This document shows, piece by piece, positions 1 to 8,244 of a stretch of 64,000 bases of DNA. The stretch is taken from NCBI GenBank assembly GCA_003249035.1, contig QBMK01000005.1, positions 76,308-140,307 of the forward strand. Reading direction: 5' to 3'. Source of the stretch: Pseudanabaena sp. (GTDB lineage: Bacteria; Cyanobacteriota; Cyanobacteriia; Pseudanabaenales; Pseudanabaenaceae). The stretch's first letter is position 1; every line of letters starts with the position of its first letter. The position numbers and the translations under genes are program-made. The notes under the pieces are model-generated. The model made no database searches. It was not told the origin of the DNA and saw only the letters and a list, made by a program, of their open reading frames with translations.

Positions 1-144
1 GGCCCCCCCCCGCCACTATATTTTGGGGTTTTATTTGGAGTTCCCTCAAACGCCAATAATTGTTAAGTATTGTAAAGAATCGCATAAATCTAGAGATCCT
101 CTCTGATGAGTTAACAAATCTCATAAAAGAGGGTTTAAGGGAAT

Positions 145-843
145 ATGAAAAAAGTTATGTATTGGCTAATCGGCGAAAAAGCGGGTCGAACGATTGTTGG
201 GACATACAACTGGCTTTGGGGCATTCCCGTCGAATCTGGTGGCAAGGTAGCAGTGGCGGTTGCCGAAGAATCGCTCCAATCAATGCAAGAGAGCGTACAA
301 CGTCTAGCCGAAGCAGTTGCAATTCAGGATGCCTCATATCAGCGTGCTAAGCAAAAGTATGATGCAAAAATCAAAGAGATAGAACTTTTGAACAGACAAG
401 TTCAAACTGCTCAGAATCTTGGCAACGAGCTGGCTGCAAGACAAACAATGGCGAGATTGATCCAGACTGAACAGATTCTGCCAAATCTCAAAACCGTAAT
501 TCAGCAAGCAGAACAAGCTGTCAACTTGTCAAAAATGAAACTCAATCGCGAACGTACAAGGCTTGAAGCATGCAAATCAGATATGCAGAACCTGAAAGAT
601 CTTGCAGAAGTAAACGAAGCTTTGGCAACAATCAATAATGTCAATAATGAGTTTGACATTGGCTCAGCCAAAAATCAATTTGAAGCAGCCAAGAGTGCTG
701 TGGAAAATCGCAACTTGCGGACAAATGCGCTGGTAGCGATATCAGAAGATCCGAACGCTATAGTAACTGCCGAACTCGAACAGATGACTTTAGACGATGA
801 AGTGACGCGCCGACTTCAACAAGCTAAACCTTCTGACATTTAG
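145..843 (+). CDS. PspA/IM30-like coiled-coil protein
   Basis: A 232-aa protein that is almost entirely charged alpha-helix, with heptad-like runs from about residue 45 to 185, as in the PspA/IM30 (Vipp1) membrane-stress family. The N-terminus (MKKVMYWLIGEKAGR) is amphipathic or hydrophobic but does not look like the classical PspA helix, so it may be a divergent subfamily. AAGGGA lies just upstream of the ATG. By family analogy it would coat or stabilise the cytoplasmic or thylakoid membrane. It sits upstream of the PBP/CHAT locus on the same strand, but a 129-base gap leaves co-transcription open. The family call rests on overall character, not on a single diagnostic motif. Confidence 0.7.
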   Translation: MKKVMYWLIGEKAGRTIVGTYNWLWGIPVESGGKVAVAVAEESLQSMQESVQRLAEAVAIQDASYQRAKQKYDAKIKEIELLNRQVQTAQNLGNELAARQTMARLIQTEQILPNLKTVIQQAEQAVNLSKMKLNRERTRLEACKSDMQNLKDLAEVNEALATINNVNNEFDIGSAKNQFEAAKSAVENRNLRTNALVAISEDPNAIVTAELEQMTLDDEVTRRLQQAKPSDI

Positions 844-972
844 AAATTCAACTACAGCCCCAAATGCTTAACCAGAGACAAGATTTTTATTAAAAGTTCT
901 GCAAAGCCACACTTTGAATAAAAATCCGATCGCAAATTACTTTAACTCAATTAACTAAGGAGTACATCGATC

Positions 973-2373
973 ATGTCAAATTCAAACGTAACCAAAAAGA
1001 TTTCTCCACCTCCAATCGTTTTTATCCTTCTGCTACTTGGGTTCGGTTTTGGAGGATACTGGTGGTTTCAGCAACAGTCCTCAAAGCCCTCTATTCTCTC
1101 CAATACTAGAACTTTGACTTCCCAGAATGCAGGCAATATTAGTATTGGGAATCAAGTTCTCATTACCGAAAAACTCACTCCTGACAAACAGGCAGGAGTG
1201 GACTCTCTTGCGAGAGGCGACGGGAATGACGCGATCGCCAAGTTTCAAGCTTCACTTCAGCAAAATCCGAACGATCCCGAAGCGTTGATTTACTTGAATA
1301 ATGCCAAAATTGGCAATGGGAATTCCCTAAAAATTGCCGTAAGTGTTCCCATTGGCAGCAACCTTGATGTCGCCCAAGAAATCTTGCGTGGCGTGGCACA
1401 GGCACAGGATGAGTTAAATCGCAGTGGTGGTATCAATGGAGTTCCTTTAAAAGTAGTGATTGCCGACGATCAAAATAATCCAGAGATAGCTGTCAATCTA
1501 GCGCGCGAATTCACCATGGACAACCAAATTGTTGCTGTTGTGGGTCATAACGTCAGTAACGTATCTCTTGCTACCGCTCCCATATATCAGCAAGCTGGAT
1601 TGGTAGCAATTTCTCCTACATCTAATGCAGTCAATCTATCTGGAATTGGCAGCTATACATTTCGCACTGTTCCAAATATTCGGACGGAGGCATCTGTTTT
1701 GGCAAAATATGCCGCGAAGACTAAACATCTTGCCACAATTGCAATTTGTTTCGATTCCACGGCAATATCAAGCCAATCGTTTAAATCTGAATTTACTGAT
1801 CGGTTCGTGTCCAATGGTGGACGTATTGCGAATACATCCTGTGACTTTGCCTCTAAAGATTTTAATCCAGCGCTTATCATGCCCAAGGTGATTGCTGAAG
1901 GAACTGATGGCTTACTTTTGCTTCCTAATGTTGACAAAATCAACGCCGCCACAGATATGGCAAGAGCCAATCAAGGGAGACTCGCTTTAATAGGAAGTTC
2001 GGCTATGGATACCCACAAAACCTTGCAATTAGGGCAAAAAGATGTCAATGGTTTAGTGCTGAATGCAATCTGGCATCCTGATTCCGATCCTACTAATCCC
2101 TTTGCAAAGAATGCTGAGAAACTCTGGAAGGGCGTTGTTAACTGGCGCACGGCAACATCCTATGATGCTACACAGGCAATTATATCTGGCTTAAAACAGA
2201 ATCCTACTCGAAATGGTTTGCAGCAGGCGATCTCGCAGCAAGGATTCTCGATTGATGGGGCGACAGGAAAGGTGAAGTTTTTGCCTTCAGGCGATCGCAT
2301 GGGTGACACTATCCTCCTAAAAGTGCATCCCAGCAACTCTTCAACTGGCTATGATTTCACGCCCATGCCATGA
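973..2373 (+). CDS. Membrane-anchored TPR + ABC-type substrate-binding (Peripla_BP_6-like) protein
   Basis: A 466-aa protein with three parts. One N-terminal membrane segment (about residues 14-33, no lipobox) is followed by a TPR-like hairpin (about 70-112, ending NPNDPEALIYLNNAK) and a Leu/Ile/Val-binding-type periplasmic domain to the C-terminus (LKIAVSVPIG start; typical GGINGVPLKVV and AVVGHN blocks). No permease or ATPase genes are adjacent, so it is probably a receptor or scaffold rather than the binding subunit of an importer. The whole TM-TPR-PBP module is repeated as the C-terminal part of the CHAT protein starting at 5679; both end in a GYDF-x-P motif. An AAGGAG-type site (taaggag) lies about 10 bases before the ATG. 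The ligand is unknown; an amino acid is plausible from the family. Confidence 0.85.
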   Translation: MSNSNVTKKISPPPIVFILLLLGFGFGGYWWFQQQSSKPSILSNTRTLTSQNAGNISIGNQVLITEKLTPDKQAGVDSLARGDGNDAIAKFQASLQQNPNDPEALIYLNNAKIGNGNSLKIAVSVPIGSNLDVAQEILRGVAQAQDELNRSGGINGVPLKVVIADDQNNPEIAVNLAREFTMDNQIVAVVGHNVSNVSLATAPIYQQAGLVAISPTSNAVNLSGIGSYTFRTVPNIRTEASVLAKYAAKTKHLATIAICFDSTAISSQSFKSEFTDRFVSNGGRIANTSCDFASKDFNPALIMPKVIAEGTDGLLLLPNVDKINAATDMARANQGRLALIGSSAMDTHKTLQLGQKDVNGLVLNAIWHPDSDPTNPFAKNAEKLWKGVVNWRTATSYDATQAIISGLKQNPTRNGLQQAISQQGFSIDGATGKVKFLPSGDRMGDTILLKVHPSNSSTGYDFTPMP

Positions 2374-2514
2374 GATTTACTGAATGATTGAATAACTGTC
2401 TTTTTCAGATAGTTATGAGATTAGAAGTTGTTATGTGAGCAATCAATATACCAGCTCATTTTTTAGGCACGTAAGAAGTCTGTTTGTATCATTTTTACTA
2501 TAGGAGAACTAACT

Positions 2515-3780
2515 ATGGAAGCTAAATCTCTGCGTACTTGGCCACAAATTCCACTGTATTTACAAATTGTGATCGCACTTGTTTTGGCGATCGTGGCTGG
2601 GATTGGTTTGGGAGCGGGTCAACCCAGTCCCGAGGGCATTACGCTAAGCAATAACTTAGCAGTACCTTGCAATTTAATTTTGAAGGCATTACGTGCTTTA
2701 GCAACTCCTTTGATTTTATTAGCAGTGTTACATACATTTCTAACCACTAACATTCCCCATCGATCTAGCCGCCGTTTAGCGATTCTATTGCTGACAAATA
2801 CAATGGTAGCTATTTTGATTGGTCTCTTAGTGGCAAACATCCTCCAACCTGGGGCTTGGAGTGGTAATCTCATTACTCCAATGGGATCGTCACAAGTAGC
2901 GGGTAAACCTCTAGATCCTTGGGGGCTGCTACAAGATATGGTTCCCTCATCGGTGCTTCAGCCGATGGTAGACAACAATGTGTTGCAATTAATCTTTGTA
3001 GCCTTGATCTTTGGCGTTGTCTTTCGTGCTCTAAAAGCCGAACAAATTGCTAAAGAACAACTTGACTACACAGGATTGGAAAGGGCGATCGGAGTATTGC
3101 TTGAAGCGATCGTTCGCATTCTAGGCTGGGTGATTGCGCTCATTCCAATAGCTGTGTTTGGCATTGTTGCCAAAACGATCGCTCAAGAGGGGTTTACTCC
3201 ATTTAAAACATTAGGAGCTTTTGTGATAGCAGTGCTCATCGCGCTGTCGTTGCAGGCAGTATACTATTTAGTGCGAGTTCAGCTAGATTCTTGGGTGAAG
3301 CCATCATACTTCCTCAGAGAAGGATCGGATGCACTACTCACGGCATTTTCCACTTCTTCTTCCACTGTGACAATGCCTGTAACATTTCGCGTGTTAATCG
3401 AGAAGATCGGTCTGCGAGAATCTTCAGCCTCTTTGGGAGCGATTGTAGGGACGAATTTTAACAACGACGGTACAGCATTGTATGAAGCAATGGCAGCACT
3501 GTTTATCTCGCAGGTTCTCGGGTTGCATCTATCACTACCGCAACAGTTTATCGTCGTCATAACTTCTATCTTTGCTTCTGTCGGAGCAGCAGGAATTCCC
3601 AATGCGGGTTTAGTAACGATGACACTCGTATTTACATCTGTCAATTTGCCCACACAATACATTGCTTTATTGATCACTGTAGATTGGTTCTTAGATCGCT
3701 GTCGCACAGCGATTAATGTGATGGGTGATATGACTGTCAGTGCGATACTTGATGGCAAGGAACGACAAGACTTAGAATGA
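2515..3780 (+). CDS. Dicarboxylate/amino acid:cation symporter (DAACS/SDF family)
   Basis: 421 aa, near the family's usual length, with about eight hydrophobic segments plus re-entrant loops. The serine-rich SSSSTVTMPVTF hairpin and the late VDWFLDRCRT...GD block are present. The cation/substrate signature usually written NMDGT reads NNDGT here, and the usual AGIPGAG loop reads AGIPNAG, so specificity may differ from GltP/DctA. It should move an acidic amino acid or C4-dicarboxylate into the cell with Na+ or H+. A taggaga ribosome site lies 7 bases upstream of the ATG. It lies between two PBP-type receptor genes, which makes a shared ligand conceivable; that is inference. Confidence 0.9.
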   Translation: MEAKSLRTWPQIPLYLQIVIALVLAIVAGIGLGAGQPSPEGITLSNNLAVPCNLILKALRALATPLILLAVLHTFLTTNIPHRSSRRLAILLLTNTMVAILIGLLVANILQPGAWSGNLITPMGSSQVAGKPLDPWGLLQDMVPSSVLQPMVDNNVLQLIFVALIFGVVFRALKAEQIAKEQLDYTGLERAIGVLLEAIVRILGWVIALIPIAVFGIVAKTIAQEGFTPFKTLGAFVIAVLIALSLQAVYYLVRVQLDSWVKPSYFLREGSDALLTAFSTSSSTVTMPVTFRVLIEKIGLRESSASLGAIVGTNFNNDGTALYEAMAALFISQVLGLHLSLPQQFIVVITSIFASVGAAGIPNAGLVTMTLVFTSVNLPTQYIALLITVDWFLDRCRTAINVMGDMTVSAILDGKERQDLE

Positions 3781-3811
3781 TTCGCTTTCACTTACGTGCA
3801 AACATGTATGG

Positions 3812-3847
3812 CATTTTGCAAATGAGTACATACTCATTTGCAAAATG
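3812..3847. repeat. Perfect palindrome downstream of symporter
   Basis: 17-bp perfect arms (CATTTTGCAAATGAGTA) with a 2-base loop. It lies in the 230-base gap between the symporter and the sigma-like gene. There is no clear T-run after the stem, so it is either a weak terminator or one of the palindromic repeats of this genome. Confidence 0.7.
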
Positions 3848-4016
3848 AAAATTGCTATTTCGATGAACAGTACGCAATTAGCAAAAAAATGAATATTTAT
3901 GATTAATAAACAACCCAAAGCGATCTACGATCAAAAATACAAGCATAATTGTTTGAATCAAGCTGATTGGATCGCAGACTTGAGCTAGCTGTTATGAAAA
4001 TATCAAGGTATTGGTA

Positions 4017-4655
4017 ATGAGTATAGAGGAGCAATTAAAGCAGCTAGTGCTAGAAACTTGCCAGCACCCGCATGGAAGTGTGAAGCGGCAAAAAGGATTA
4101 ACTGCGATTGTTCGGCTCATCAATCGCTCGCATAAACTCTGGAGAGATGCATCTGCCTATTACGAAGATGCCTTGCAGCAAACTTGGTTGTATTTCTGTC
4201 GCAATCTCTGCGAGGCATTTACAGCAAGGGCTGCCTACGATCCTGAACAAAGTAGCATCACGACTTGGATGAACGCCTATCTCAAACGTCGCCTACAAGA
4301 TATGTATACTGAAACTCAAACTCAAAAGAATAGAACTGTGTCAGAAATACAGGAAAAGAACACAGGGTTAACTGCTACCGATCGCCTCGTTGCTCCCCCC
4401 CCGCCTTCTTCTTTACTAGAGCGAATTCGAGAATGGGTCGAGCAAGATTCCACCAAAAAATTGCGAAAAATTCATATTCGCGATCGCCCAGATGTTAACG
4501 CGCAAGTTTTGATTTGCAGGCGCTTACCCCCTGAATCGAGTTGGCAAACCCTCTCGCTGGAGTTCGGTCTTCCGATTTCTACACTTAGCAGCTTCTATCA
4601 ACGTAGTTGTCTTCCAGTTTTAAAGCAATTTTATGACTTAGACGTAGTAGGCTAA
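4017..4655 (+). CDS. Sigma-70-like (ECF-type) transcription factor
   Basis: 212 aa from the ATG at 4017, preferred over the TTG at 4011 because AAGG sits 8 bases upstream. The N-terminal half resembles sigma region 2 (DALQQTWLYFC followed by a TTWMNAYLKRRLQDM helix). The C-terminus (SWQTLSLEFGLPISTLSSFYQRS) is a region-4-like helix-turn-helix. The DUF1822 gene follows after 8 bases and the CHAT gene 22 bases after that, so the three probably form one transcript. Whether it still binds core polymerase cannot be told from sequence. It may instead be a DNA-binding adaptor for the CHAT system. Confidence 0.75.
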   Translation: MSIEEQLKQLVLETCQHPHGSVKRQKGLTAIVRLINRSHKLWRDASAYYEDALQQTWLYFCRNLCEAFTARAAYDPEQSSITTWMNAYLKRRLQDMYTETQTQKNRTVSEIQEKNTGLTATDRLVAPPPPSSLLERIREWVEQDSTKKLRKIHIRDRPDVNAQVLICRRLPPESSWQTLSLEFGLPISTLSSFYQRSCLPVLKQFYDLDVVG

Positions 4656-4663
4656 TTTTTGAG

Positions 4664-5656
4664 ATGAATAAGATAGAAGATTTTGCATTATTCTTACCCA
4701 TTTCTACCGAGCATCGCAGAATTGCACGGGAGTTTATGTCGGAGCAGCCCACAGCAGCCAAAGCCGAGAGTGTCATGGGCAATATACTGGCTGTTCTCGT
4801 CGTCAAAGACTACCTAGAAATGATGGGGATTGTGACGAATATTGCCGAGAGTGACTGCTGGAATCCAGTGATGCGAATATGTGCAAATATAGCTGACTTG
4901 AATATCGAGGGCGTTGGGAAACTGGAATGCCGCTCTCTTAAAACAGGAGAATCGAGCTGTTATATGCCCCCCGAAGTATGGGAAGACCGAATTGGCTATG
5001 CGATTGTGCGAATTGAGGAGGATTTGCGATCGGCATCTCTTTTGGGTATGGTATCTCGGGTCTCAACGGAGACGATCGCAATCGATCGCTTGGAGCCTAT
5101 CGAAAATCTCTGCGTAGCGATTGCAGCTTTGCAAGCATCTGTCCAATCAAATTTGCCCCAAATTAATCATCAGTCAGATATTCAGCTAGAGCGATCGCAA
5201 CCTTTAGTAAGTCTTGGGAATTGGTTGCAAGGAATCTTTGAGGAAGGATGGCAAGAGATAGAGGCCATATTCAGCGAACGCCAAATCCAACCTGCTTGGC
5301 GATCGGCAACGCTGAGATTGAGATATAAATTAAGCGAACAATCGGATGTTTCAGGAACTCGGCGCACCAAGTTTTTAAATCTAGAATCCTTGAGAGTTGC
5401 TTTGGTGGTCACGATCTTAGAAACAGAGAGAGAACATGTTCCATTACATATAGCGGTCTACCCTATAACAGAGGTGTTTTTACCCGAATTCCTCAGTTTA
5501 AAAGTATTGGATAATTTTGGTAATTGCTTTTTAGAAGCAAGCGCAAGGAGACAAGATAATTACGTTCAGCATAATTTAGGTGGCGATCGAGGAGAGCATT
5601 TCAGCATTCAGATATCTCTTGGGGCAACAATTCTCACAGAGAACTTTACGATCTAA
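4664..5656 (+). CDS. DUF1822 family protein
   Basis: 330 aa with the DUF1822 pattern: an N-terminal helical block (FALFLPISTEHRRIAREF) and a C-terminal beta-rich part with LQGIFEEGWQEIEA and a LGNWL motif. The function is unknown. I recall it next to CHAT and sigma-like genes in other cyanobacteria, and here it sits exactly between the two. No signal peptide or membrane segment is evident, so it is probably cytoplasmic and works with the CHAT protein. Confidence 0.8.
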   Translation: MNKIEDFALFLPISTEHRRIAREFMSEQPTAAKAESVMGNILAVLVVKDYLEMMGIVTNIAESDCWNPVMRICANIADLNIEGVGKLECRSLKTGESSCYMPPEVWEDRIGYAIVRIEEDLRSASLLGMVSRVSTETIAIDRLEPIENLCVAIAALQASVQSNLPQINHQSDIQLERSQPLVSLGNWLQGIFEEGWQEIEAIFSERQIQPAWRSATLRLRYKLSEQSDVSGTRRTKFLNLESLRVALVVTILETEREHVPLHIAVYPITEVFLPEFLSLKVLDNFGNCFLEASARRQDNYVQHNLGGDRGEHFSIQISLGATILTENFTI

Positions 5657-5678
5657 AAAATGTTTTCATCTCGATAAT

Positions 5679-8192
5679 ATGGGCAAACTCGTCATTCTTA
5701 AATTTGGTCAAGGTAGTTTCGAACAAGGGTTTCCGATCTCAATTCAGATTGGTGAGGAAGGGGCACGACCGTCCTTAGAGGCTTCGGCATCGTTACCCCC
5801 TGCCAGCCTCGATCGCACCTATCAGGAATGGCAGCAGAACTATCGAAACATGATTTCGACCCCAAGGTTATCCGCTCCAAGTGCTCAAATTACCAATGTT
5901 TCATTTTTTGAAGATTGCCAAATTAAGTCACTGGAGTTGCGTGATTGTCTAAATCGTTGGCTGCGATCGGATTCATTCTTACCCATCCGCGAACGCATTA
6001 TCGAAAATATTCAACGTAACGATGAAGTGCGTTTTTTGATTCAGACAGAAAATGAAAGTCTTCAGCGGATGCCGTGGCAAATATGCGATCTATTTGCGCG
6101 TTTTCCTTGTGCTGAGGTGGGAATTTGCCCACTTGACTATACGACGATGCCTGCGAATATAGCGCCTATTCGTGTAAGTCCTGCGGCTCAGCCAGTGCGG
6201 ATTTTGGCGATTTTGGGCAGTGATGATGAAATCAATGTGGAAGCAGATCGCATACTATTACAAAAGTTGATCCATGCAGAAGTTACGTTTTTAGTAAAAC
6301 CAAAAAGCCAGCAATTAAGCGATCATCTTTGGCAGCAGCATTGGGATATTTTGTTTTTTGCGGGACACAGCACTAGTCATTTAGAGTGCGGACGTATTTA
6401 CATCAATGATTCTGAAAGTCTTACCATTGAGCAACTTCACTATGCCATCAAAACGGCAGTTGCAAATGGATTGAAGCTAGCTATTTTTAATTCCTGTGAT
6501 GGTTTGGGGCTAGCGCGATCGCTATTCGATCTCGATATTCCCCAAGTCATTGTTATGCGCGAACCAGTTCCCGATCTCGTTGCTCAAGAATTTCTGAAAT
6601 ATCTGCTTGCTGAACTTTCCATTGGACGACCACTTCATCTTGCAGTTCGCAACTCCAGAGAAAAGCTGCAATGGTTAGAAGAGCAGTTCCCCTGTGCAAC
6701 ATGGTTGCCCACTATCTGTCAAAATCCCGATCTGGCTCCATCTTTTTTTAAAATACCATCAACTCAACGCTCAAAGAAATGGCAAAAATGGCAAAAAATT
6801 GCTTTGTTGGTTCTTATTGGTATTGGTTGTGCGATCGTTTCTACAATCTACATTGCAAGAAATTCACAAATAAATCCTAACCTAATTCCTACTTCTCAAA
6901 TTTCTTCAGATGCTCTTACAGAAAGACTTAGTCTCGGTCAAAGATTTTTAATCACCTCAAATCTCAATGTCTATAAAGATCAGGGCGCAAAGGCTTTTTC
7001 TGAAGGGAACTATCCTGTAGCGATCGACAATTTTCAATCTTCATTACGACTAGAGCGGAACGATCCTGAAACATTAATTTATCTCAATAATGCTAAAGCA
7101 GCTACGCAAAAGCACCTTCGTATTGTTGCCAGTGTTCCAATTTCGGGCAATCTCAATATTTCTCAAGAAATTTTAAGAGGTATTGCCCAATCTCAAGATG
7201 AAATCAATCATCGTGGTGGCATTCGGGGCATGATGCTGCAAGTAGAAATTGCCAATGATGAGAACGATCCCGATATTGCCAAGACCTTAGCGAAAGCTTT
7301 TGTAAACGATCGCAAGCTTTTGGGTGTGATTGGACATAATGCTAGCGAAGTAACGATTGCGGCAGCTCCTATTTACCAAAAGGAGAAGTTAGTTGCGATC
7401 TCGCCTACAAGTGGTGCGCAAGAACTTGAAAATTACGGAGATTATGTATTTCGTACTGTTACCAGCAATGTAGTTGATGCTCAAAAGTTAGCAGACTACA
7501 CTGTGAGAATTGCCCAAAAGAAAAGAGTGGGAATGTGTATAGATTCAATTTCTACCTATAGCTATTCACTTGCCTATGAATTTAAGAAGCTGCTTTTGCA
7601 AAAAGGGATTCAAATTAGTGCGATTCCCTGTGATTTTTCTAGCAAATCTTTCAATCCCAATGAGATCATCTCACAGATGTTGAATGAGAATGTTGATACG
7701 CTGTTGATCGTACCCTCTGTTAAACGTCTCTACCAAGGTATCGAAATTGCGAAACTAACCCAAGGCAAAATTCTTCTATTAGGTGGATCGACAACCTATA
7801 CACAAGACCTACTGAAATTAGGTGGCAGTTCCGTAAATGGTATGGTTTTGTCAGTCGTTTGGCATCCTTCAGTTTTTCGCGGCAGTTCTTTTCCTAGTGA
7901 TGCGATCGCACTTTGGGGTGGAAGTGTGAATTGGCGAACTGCAATGTCCTATGATGCAACCCAAGCGATCGCTTCCGGTTTACAGCAAAGCGATTCCCGT
8001 GAGGATCTGCAAAAAACGCTTTCGAGTTCTTCGTTTTCCGCCATTGGTGCTTCAGGAAAAATCCAGTTTCGTAAAACTGGCGATCGCTCCGGACGCGGAA
8101 TCCTAGTTAAGGTTGAGCCAGGAAATCAATCTGGCACAGGTTATGATTTTGTCCCAATTTTAGAACCAATTGATCAACCATCAAAGCAATAA
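5679..8192 (+). CDS. CHAT domain-TM-TPR-periplasmic-binding-protein fusion
   Basis: 837 aa from the ATG at 5679 (MGKLVILKFGQG, a usual CHAT-protein opening). The longer GTG start at 5580 would overlap DUF1822 by 77 bases. Residues about 1-350 form a CHAT domain with a putative caspase-like dyad, His230 in LFFAGHS and Cys273 in IFNSCDG. One membrane helix follows at about 371-395 (KIALLVLIGIGCAIVS), then a TPR-like hairpin (about 435-480) and a full Leu/Ile/Val-type periplasmic binding domain to the end. The second half is a clear paralogue of the protein at 973-2373. The topology implied is a cytoplasmic protease-like domain with an outward ligand sensor. Ligand, substrate and activity are unknown. 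Confidence 0.88.
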   Translation: MGKLVILKFGQGSFEQGFPISIQIGEEGARPSLEASASLPPASLDRTYQEWQQNYRNMISTPRLSAPSAQITNVSFFEDCQIKSLELRDCLNRWLRSDSFLPIRERIIENIQRNDEVRFLIQTENESLQRMPWQICDLFARFPCAEVGICPLDYTTMPANIAPIRVSPAAQPVRILAILGSDDEINVEADRILLQKLIHAEVTFLVKPKSQQLSDHLWQQHWDILFFAGHSTSHLECGRIYINDSESLTIEQLHYAIKTAVANGLKLAIFNSCDGLGLARSLFDLDIPQVIVMREPVPDLVAQEFLKYLLAELSIGRPLHLAVRNSREKLQWLEEQFPCATWLPTICQNPDLAPSFFKIPSTQRSKKWQKWQKIALLVLIGIGCAIVSTIYIARNSQINPNLIPTSQISSDALTERLSLGQRFLITSNLNVYKDQGAKAFSEGNYPVAIDNFQSSLRLERNDPETLIYLNNAKAATQKHLRIVASVPISGNLNISQEILRGIAQSQDEINHRGGIRGMMLQVEIANDENDPDIAKTLAKAFVNDRKLLGVIGHNASEVTIAAAPIYQKEKLVAISPTSGAQELENYGDYVFRTVTSNVVDAQKLADYTVRIAQKKRVGMCIDSISTYSYSLAYEFKKLLLQKGIQISAIPCDFSSKSFNPNEIISQMLNENVDTLLIVPSVKRLYQGIEIAKLTQGKILLLGGSTTYTQDLLKLGGSSVNGMVLSVVWHPSVFRGSSFPSDAIALWGGSVNWRTAMSYDATQAIASGLQQSDSREDLQKTLSSSSFSAIGASGKIQFRKTGDRSGRGILVKVEPGNQSGTGYDFVPILEPIDQPSKQ

Positions 8193-8244
8193 AAATGGGG
8201 GGCTATGGGATTAAATGGCTTACGGAAAATAAAACTCGCAATCT

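Noticed and set aside
60-350. 96-aa ORF at the left edge
   Set aside because: It overlaps the PspA-like gene in another frame and lacks domain features.
3279-3791. 170-aa antisense ORF over the symporter
   Set aside because: It is fully opposite a well-supported symporter and its translation has no recognisable domain.
5580-5678. GTG start at 5580 for the CHAT gene
   Set aside because: It overlaps DUF1822 and adds non-conserved residues; the ATG at 5679 opens with the usual MGKLVILKF.
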